Assembly (NCBI GenBank): GCA_030248295.1
Contig: JASANH010000052.1
Coordinates: 1 to 64,000 of the forward strand
From: Mesodorylaimus sp. YZB2_4
Taxonomy: Eukaryota > Nematoda > Enoplea > Dorylaimida > Dorylaimidae
Direction: 5' to 3'
DNA: 64,000 nt
The translations under genes were made by a program, and so were the position numbers. This document shows, piece after piece, positions 58,291 to 64,000 of this stretch; the first letter of the stretch is position 1; each line of letters begins with the position of its first letter. Below the pieces are notes generated by a model, which worked only from the letters and a program-made list of their open reading frames with translations, ran no database searches and had not been told where the DNA came from.

Positions 58291-58735
58291 TTTTCCGGGG
58301 GGCCCGGGGGGGGGGGGGAAGATTTTTTTCTTACCCCCCCCCCCCCCCCTCCCCCCCCCCCCCCCTCTCCCCCCCCCACCCCCTACTTTTCTTTTTCTTT
58401 TCTCTTTCCTCCTCCCCCCTCCCCCCCCTTCCCCTTTTTCTTTTCTCCCCCCCCCCGCCCCGCCTCCTCCCCTCTTAATTTTTTCCTTCTCTCCCCCCCC
58501 CCCCTCCCCCCCCCCCCCCCACCACCATTCCTTCTCTCCTTTTATCTTTACACCCCCCCCCCCCCCCACCACCCCCACACCCCAACAAAAAAAAAAAAAA
58601 AAAAAAACAAAAAAAAAAAAAAAGAAACAAAAAAACACACAACCACACCCACCACAACCCCCCCCCACCCACCCACACAAACACACCACCCCACCCCCCC
58701 CAACCACCCCCCCCCCCCCACACCCACCGACAGTT
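57810..58735. repeat. Poly-C tract, probable sequencing/assembly artefact
   Basis: About 900 bases made overwhelmingly of C homopolymers (tens of bases each), broken by T-runs, short G-runs and a poly-A patch at 58586-58624. It ends exactly where homology to the SLC46-like third copy resumes. Proline- or glycine-only reading frames on both strands here are not genes. Confidence 0.85.
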
Positions 58736-58737
58736 GC

Positions 58738-59814
58738 CACTTTATATCTTCAGAAAGCACCCCTCAGTCGGGGTCAGGACATGATCGGATTTTACGGATC
58801 CGCTCAGGCAGCGATGTCCATGATCGGAGCTATGTTCGGGGGATTGTTGTTCAAGAAACTATTCAAATTTACTGATACTTTTATCACTATCATTGCAAGT
58901 ATTTCCTGTATTGTGGGGCTGCTTCTAATGGCCTTCGCCACTAGCGCATTGTTTGTGTACACATCTGCAGCCGTCAGCAGTTTGTCAACGTTAGCATTAC
59001 CTTGCATTTAATCATTTCTGGCAGGTCAGCCAAGATGAAGTTGGCAAAGCATTTACTGCATTTGGTAAGTTACAAGAGCTTTTAGAATCAGATGAGGCAG
59101 TGATCGTGTGTGATTTGAAATGCTAAATCAAGGATACGCGCAAAAAGGCTAGCATTGAGGGGGAGTCAACCCCAGGTTCTCCTCAGCCTACTTAAGGATC
59201 AGAGCAGTAGCCGCAGCAGCAGCAACAGCAGCAGCAGTCGCCTCTATTTGAGAGTAAGGCCTGGACACAGAAACCTTGCACTTTGGTTGGACTTTTTGCA
59301 TCTTTGAGTATCCGGCTTTGAATGGAGTCGACCGTGTGCTGTAAAATACCATACCATATGCTTTCTGCCTCGCTAAATGTAGGTGTCCTTTAAAGAGAAG
59401 GGGATAGGGGTCACCAAAAATCGGCTGGAAAGTGCGCCAAGAGTGACTGATTCTTGATTACCCAAACATTTAGGGACCTGCATAGATAGTGACTCTGTAG
59501 AAAGGGTTATCCATACAAATACCACACTCCCAGTTGCCGACTACTTTCAACAAAGCACTGTTTCAGGAATATCCACCAACATCGGTTTCCTGATCAGTAA
59601 TGCCATTGCTAATCCATTGCACGCTGGGACACTGGACTTCTTTTCGGGATTCGTATTCTTGTTTGCTGCCTTCCTAACGGGCGTAGCGCTCATGGTAGCT
59701 GTTTGGCTCCACTTCGACGTGCAGTTCAGTGGCCAGCAGGAGGGCGCTGAATTTAAGAAGAAAAAGATTGCTAGCATCCTAGGAAAAGGAAAGACAGAAC
59801 GGTCTGTGAATTAA
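58738..59814 (+). pseudogene. SLC46-like MFS transporter, copy 3, truncated and broken
   Basis: The end of exon 1 (58738-59064) and exon 2 (59567-59814) match the second half of the neighbouring transporters: LQKAPLSRGQDMIGFY, GAMFGGLLFKKLFKFTDTFI, then after the intron STNIGFLISNAIANP and VAVWLHFDVQFSGQ. Exon 1 has TAA at 59009-59011 where the intact copies have CAG, and a net frameshift a few codons later (about 5 bases missing versus copy 2) before SQDEVGKAF. Exon 2 is intact and stops at 59812-59814. The first half of the gene is missing and replaced by the poly-C tract. It is more diverged than copies 1 and 2. It may be a true pseudogene, or sequence damage next to the tract may exaggerate the breaks. 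Confidence 0.75.
59203..59243. repeat. CAG/GCA microsatellite
   Basis: Imperfect AGCAGCAGCAACAGCAGCAGC run inside the intron of SLC46-like copy 3. Confidence 0.85.
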
Positions 59815-60171
59815 ATTAGTGAAAGGGGTTTTGTGTGTGCTTTGTAATATGTGTAAAGGATCGGCTGACTGCTTGATTTTTAGCTGCTGGGGATAGAAAA
59901 TCCGAAAAACGAGGATCTTTGGATCTGGCAGTACAGTATAGTTAAGCTCGAAAAATAACGATATCTCGATTTGTTTTCACGTCACAGCCGATCCAAAGGA
60001 CAGTCCGTTTCCTGGTTTTAAATACTATGAGAAAACGGCTGGAACCTTTTGATAACTAAAGAACAGGGCATATTGCCTTGGGGTCCTATGCTGTCATGTG
60101 CCTATATGTATATGTGTACATACAAAGTGAATCAAGCTTTTAGCGTAACCAAAGACGAAAAACAAAGAATT
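59815..60171. other. Intergenic, no gene seen
   Basis: 3' flank of the broken transporter copy. Confidence 0.35.
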
Positions 60172-60312
60172 CAGTCGACCTCGGATAATTGCAACCGATT
60201 CGGAATGAGTTGCAATTGGACAAAGCTGCTATTATCCGAGGTTGAAATACACGTAAAACATAATGTAGCTTAAAAATCGGGGAATGGCGACTCATTGCAA
60301 TTGTCAGGCGTA
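60172..60312 (-). mobile_element. pogo-like MITE, truncated second copy
   Basis: Begins CAGTCGACCTCGGATAATTGC. The reverse complement carries the internal CATTCCCCGATTTTTAAGCTA and TATGTTTTACGTGTA of the 6471-6656 element. The other end is lost after TTGCAATTGTCAGG. Confidence 0.75.
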
Positions 60313-60544
60313 ACAAGACGAAAAACAAAGAATACTGGTAATTTTTCACCATACGTGGCTGCCTGCCAAGTGCCCTGTAACTTTGTTTTTTAAAAGAACA
60401 AATTGGCTAACAAATCATAGAAATTATAAAAATTGAGCAATGAGTGGCCATTTGATATGCAAGCAACAAACCAAAAGCTATTCGCGCCTAGCTTGACTGC
60501 GCTTTGCGGCGCTCTGCCAGACTGCGGTGGTTCTGCCATATTCC

Positions 60545-60735
60545 AGATGTAACCCCGGCGCCTGTAAGCCTGGGCGAGTGGGAGAGAGTAATCGTACTCT
60601 CTCCTGGTTGGGAAACGTCAACCTCTCTGGTTGATGCGCCAGCCGTAGGTACATATAGTCGCAAGACTTGCTTGCTCCAGTCCAGTCCTTGCTCCAGTGA
60701 GTTTTTGTTCCGTCGACTTTAGTCGGCAAACTCCC
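60545..60735 (+). repeat. Hairpin repeat family H, copy 4
   Basis: GTAACCCCGGCGCCTGTAAG, a perfect 10-bp stem GGAGAGAGTA-ATCG-TACTCTCTCC (about 60580-60603), GTCAACC-TCTCT-GGTTGAT, then CAGCCGTAGGTACATATAGT and GCTCCAGT...GTTTTTGTTCCG. Confidence 0.7.
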
Positions 60736-61734
60736 TCCTGCGCCTGCCAGGCATAGTTACATGGCATTTTTGGTGAGGACGGGCGTTATTTCAGCGGATC
60801 GCCGTCGCGCAGATCAGTGTCATCGATAACGAACGAGTCAAGGCTGTGGGAATAGTACTCGAAGTCCGAGAAGATCGTCGCATCAAAACTGCGGAAATTG
60901 ACTAAATGACAAGGGCTGGCCATGGTTTAATTCAATGCACTCTTTATAAGAAGCTGGGACCACAAGGTCGCTGCTCACATGTCAGTGGTTGTCGAGACTG
61001 TTGAAGCCAGAACGGAGCTAGGTTGAGCTTCCAACTGCTTCATCGTTTCAATGGATACCCCCCAAAATTTTTGTTTTCGGTGATGAGAGCTAGGCTTACC
61101 ACTATGACCCAGGAACCAAATCGCAGTCAGTGCAATGAGGATGAAGGAAACCATTCAGTTGTGTTCCTTCACCCACAACTGAATGGTTTGCTTCACCCTC
61201 AGTTGTTTCAGTGGGTGGATCCATACGATTCGACGTTCGACGTGCGTGGTTCCAATGGTTTAGGGGCATAATTTACATGGTTCTGTATGGATCTGTGACG
61301 GAATTTAATAATTGAAGATACTGGGATAAGCCCGAAAAGGCGAAGGTGAGGCCGGAATAGGCGAAGAGGAAGATGATGTTGACTCTGTTTTGGGTGCAAG
61401 CTGTGATTGATCTTGCCACCAAAAAAGACCATCACTTGTGAGACCGTGACAGGTAAGTGTTGTGGTAAGACAAATTTCTTGCTTAGATCTTCTCAGTTTC
61501 CTGGCACAGTGCCTGGCTTGAATAAATCTAGGCAACATTTTCTGTAAGAAGGGCTAGTGTCCCCATGCGACAGCATCGTTCCACCTCACGTGTTTGCCAG
61601 CACATGCTCAACGCTGCTACTTTGGAGACCTTGATCGCCTCCAGGTCCTGTAAATGTTTGAAACTTTAGTCCCGCCTATCCCATACTGTATCTACCAGCC
61701 CTCAGTTACAGCATGTCTCCTCAACGAATATGAC
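60736..61734. other. Intergenic, no gene seen
   Basis: Includes a perfect inverted pair ACCATTCAGTTGTG / CACAACTGAATGGT at about 61150-61185. No exon recognised. Confidence 0.35.
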
Positions 61735-61930
61735 GTCTAACATCTGGGAGCGCACTGGAGGTCGCTTTGTAAGCCGACTTCCGGTGCTCCAACCTCGCTG
61801 ACCTTGCGCGCCTGGCCGTGGTTGCCTCATCCTGTACCATCGAGGTGCTGAGGCACTCCTCGTGGAGACGCACAGATGGACACCGCTGGGGAGGATTCCC
61901 GCACAGCCTTGGTCGTCGGCAGGTTTGACT
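61735..61930 (+). mobile_element. SINE-like element, fragment
   Basis: Shares ACCTCGCTGACCTTGCGCGC, CTGGCCGTGG, ACCATCGAGGTGCTGAGG and CTCGTGGAGACGCACAGA with the element at 4535. The tRNA-like head is not preserved. Confidence 0.55.
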
Positions 61931-64000
61931 GCTGGTCAGCTAGAGGTGAAACGTTCGCTCTAAGCCAAAAAAGACGCTGTACTGTATGAACCATAAATGA
62001 GAAGATTGAGAAGACACTGAATGAAGACACTAAATGAGAAGACACTGCATCTCGCTGACACTGCATGTGTGTTTTTGTACTGAATTATAGGCCCTTGCTT
62101 GTGCTCGTTATTTTTTGTGCAGATGCGAGTAAAAGTTTGAACGTCAGCGTAAATCTTACGAAGCGTGATCGCATCTCTTTACGCCAGCTCCAGGGAATCC
62201 TTCCATTTTCGGTATTTTTGATTGAATCACGAGATAAGCATTCCATAGAAAATAACATCAACCCTGGCCTTATTTTCGTGCTTTCGAGAACATGCTTTCT
62301 TGCCTACGCATTCAGCTTTCTTTAAACAACGTTTTGGCAGTTAGTGGTGGTGAACTTGGGTAGCCATTAACTGAAACAGGCCTTCGGGTCTATTAGTGCT
62401 GGTTGAAATAATAAACTGCAGTTTGGGCTTATGTTCAAGACCGGAACCACATTTTAACGTGGTTGTCAAATAACTAGTCGCTAACTTAGTTTAGGCACCT
62501 TCAAAATACCACTTGTAAATCTGTCTTGCGCTTTCTTATGCTCTCACGCTAGAGTTTTTGTATTTGAGCCAATGTAAGCATCTACAAAAATACTTTATTT
62601 ACAAAAGTGATTGAAAAGCTTTTCTCGAGCCGATGAATGACAAGTTGGCGAGGCTTCCACCCAGTCCAATAGTCTTGGTGAGAAAAAAATCAGTGCCTTT
62701 TGTTTTTAGAATCTGCCCTGTTCCGGTCTTTTGGAGTGTGCTCAAGACAACATTGTAGGACCCCACTCTCCCACAGCGATTCAGAGAGCGTTTGTCTGTT
62801 CAGTTTGCGTCATACTGTTTCCGTCTAAAGCTGATCGCTTTTGGCCACTTTCCATGGATGCCTATTGTCGGTGCGCCTCGATGCGGGTGGTCGACTTTTT
62901 TTGCATTTACCAAAAAAGCTGTTACGTCTGTACTGGATGTAGTATACCATGATGACGCGAATGGTCCAAAGACTAAGACTAAATTATGCAAAAGACGCCG
63001 TCTGGGGTGTCGCCTCCATAGAACCTCATAATGGCCAAAGTGTGCCGTCTGGAACGCGTTTCTAGTAATTCAATAAGGTTTTTTTCCGTTTTTCCTTCTG
63101 CGTTCCGGAACCATATTTGCCTCGGTTAGATTATGTGGGGGCGAGTGAGGGAAAGTGGTTTTTCGCAATAAGAGCATATTTACGAGGGAGGGCGAACGTG
63201 TCAAGAAATCATCAATACATATGAGCTCACACGGGTTGACTCCTAAATTTATGGGCCTGAGAAAATTATCAAAAATTATGACTCCATTTGCCCAACTCGC
63301 ACCTCATTTTTTATTTCCCATCCCGACATACGATGAGGAGTAGATTTAGCGCCTGTTGCTAGTCGTCTATACGGTTAGGGTAAAGTGGGATCGAATTCTG
63401 CTCGTCAGTGTGCAACGAATATAAAAACTATTTTCAGTCAGTCTAGTCACCAAAGTTAATGTTGGAGGGGAATTTTTTGAAACTTTGACTCGAGTCGAAA
63501 AATCGAGTCAACATATTTCGAATCATTTGTCTTCTACTAAAGTCTTTTTCACTCTCTATGGCCCCACCAACCACTTTCTCTTTCTATTCCTCCGAGTCCA
63601 GTCCAGTCAACGCGTCAGGCGAGGACTAAAATTTCTGTTTCTTCTTTTACGGAAATCGCGCAGCGTCGGAGCTCAATTTCCGTTGGAAAGGACGCAACTG
63701 ACGATGTGCTTTTTTAGCTGTCGCCATGTTGCCTCTTTTATATCTAGAATATATTAGGGGCTATGCTTTGCAAATTTACACAGACTAGTGCGATGGTTCG
63801 TAATTCGCGGAGGTAAGAAAAATAAAAGAAGCATTTTGCTTTAGGTTTTCCTAAATTTTAAGTCAAAAGACAAACGAAAAAAGTTTGAGGAAAATAGGAG
63901 CGCTGGGTTTTTATGCCTAATATTTATTTGCTTAGTCAACTGTCCGAATTTGCAGCATAGTTATGCCAGGATCGTGATAAAATCTGATTAGCCATTTTAA
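61931..64000. other. Right-end intergenic sequence, no confident gene
   Basis: Several short open frames (for example 62792-63031 and 63485-63757) have no recognisable motifs and no splice-consistent partners. An exon of an unknown gene cannot be excluded. Confidence 0.35.

Noticed and set aside
57750-58760. Long proline-rich (+) and glycine-rich (-) open frames
   Set aside because: They are translations of C or G homopolymers in a probable artefact and have no protein features.

Overview
The window is animal nuclear DNA. It has multi-exon protein genes whose introns are often only 50-80 nt, with GTAAGT/GTGAG donors and TTTTCAG or TTTTTAG acceptors. The gene content is metazoan: a zizimin-type DOCK guanine-nucleotide exchange factor, a monocarboxylate-transporter-like MFS protein, a Cys-loop anion channel, a CRACR2A/RASEF-like EF-hand Rab, SLC46-like transporters and a C-type-lectin/PAN protein. 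The U-rich acceptors, tiny introns, mariner-like fragment and dispersed short AT-rich intronic repeats suggest a compact-intron ecdysozoan, a nematode more likely than a tardigrade. That placement is inference.

Layout. 0-8 kb: a broken FLYWCH/MULE transposase (- strand), a partial C-type-lectin + PAN gene (+ strand, in short exons with no long ATG ORF), a tRNA-derived SINE split by a hAT-like element with an 8-bp target duplication, and a pogo-like MITE with TA duplications. 8.3-22.8 kb: one DOCK9/10/11-family gene in at least 33 exons whose phases all join, plus two candidate phase-1/phase-1 cassette exons. A 2-kb intron carries an element with inverted ends and poly-C tracts. 23.4-26.2 kb: a two-exon 12-TM MFS gene with a transposon-like insert in its intron. 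26.6-29.5 kb: a six-exon Cys-loop channel (- strand) followed by a frameshifted duplicate of one of its exons. 30.9-36.4 kb: a 16-exon EF-hand/coiled-coil/Rab gene (- strand). 36.5-43.5 kb: no gene recognised; SINE-like and foldback repeats, including nested inverted repeats around seven 83-bp tandem units. 43.5-52.6 kb: a duplication of about 4.6 kb carrying two intact SLC46-like genes of equal coding length. 54.5-57.1 kb: nested transposons. 57.8-58.7 kb: an almost pure C tract, probably a sequencing or assembly artefact, adjoining a third, broken SLC46-like copy. 59.8-64 kb: no confident gene.

The genes do not form a pathway. They are unrelated single-copy cell-signalling and transport genes, plus one locally amplified transporter family. 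Exon models were built by hand from splice signals, reading-phase consistency and remembered family sequence. No alignment or search was run, so exon edges in poorly conserved segments are the least secure part.
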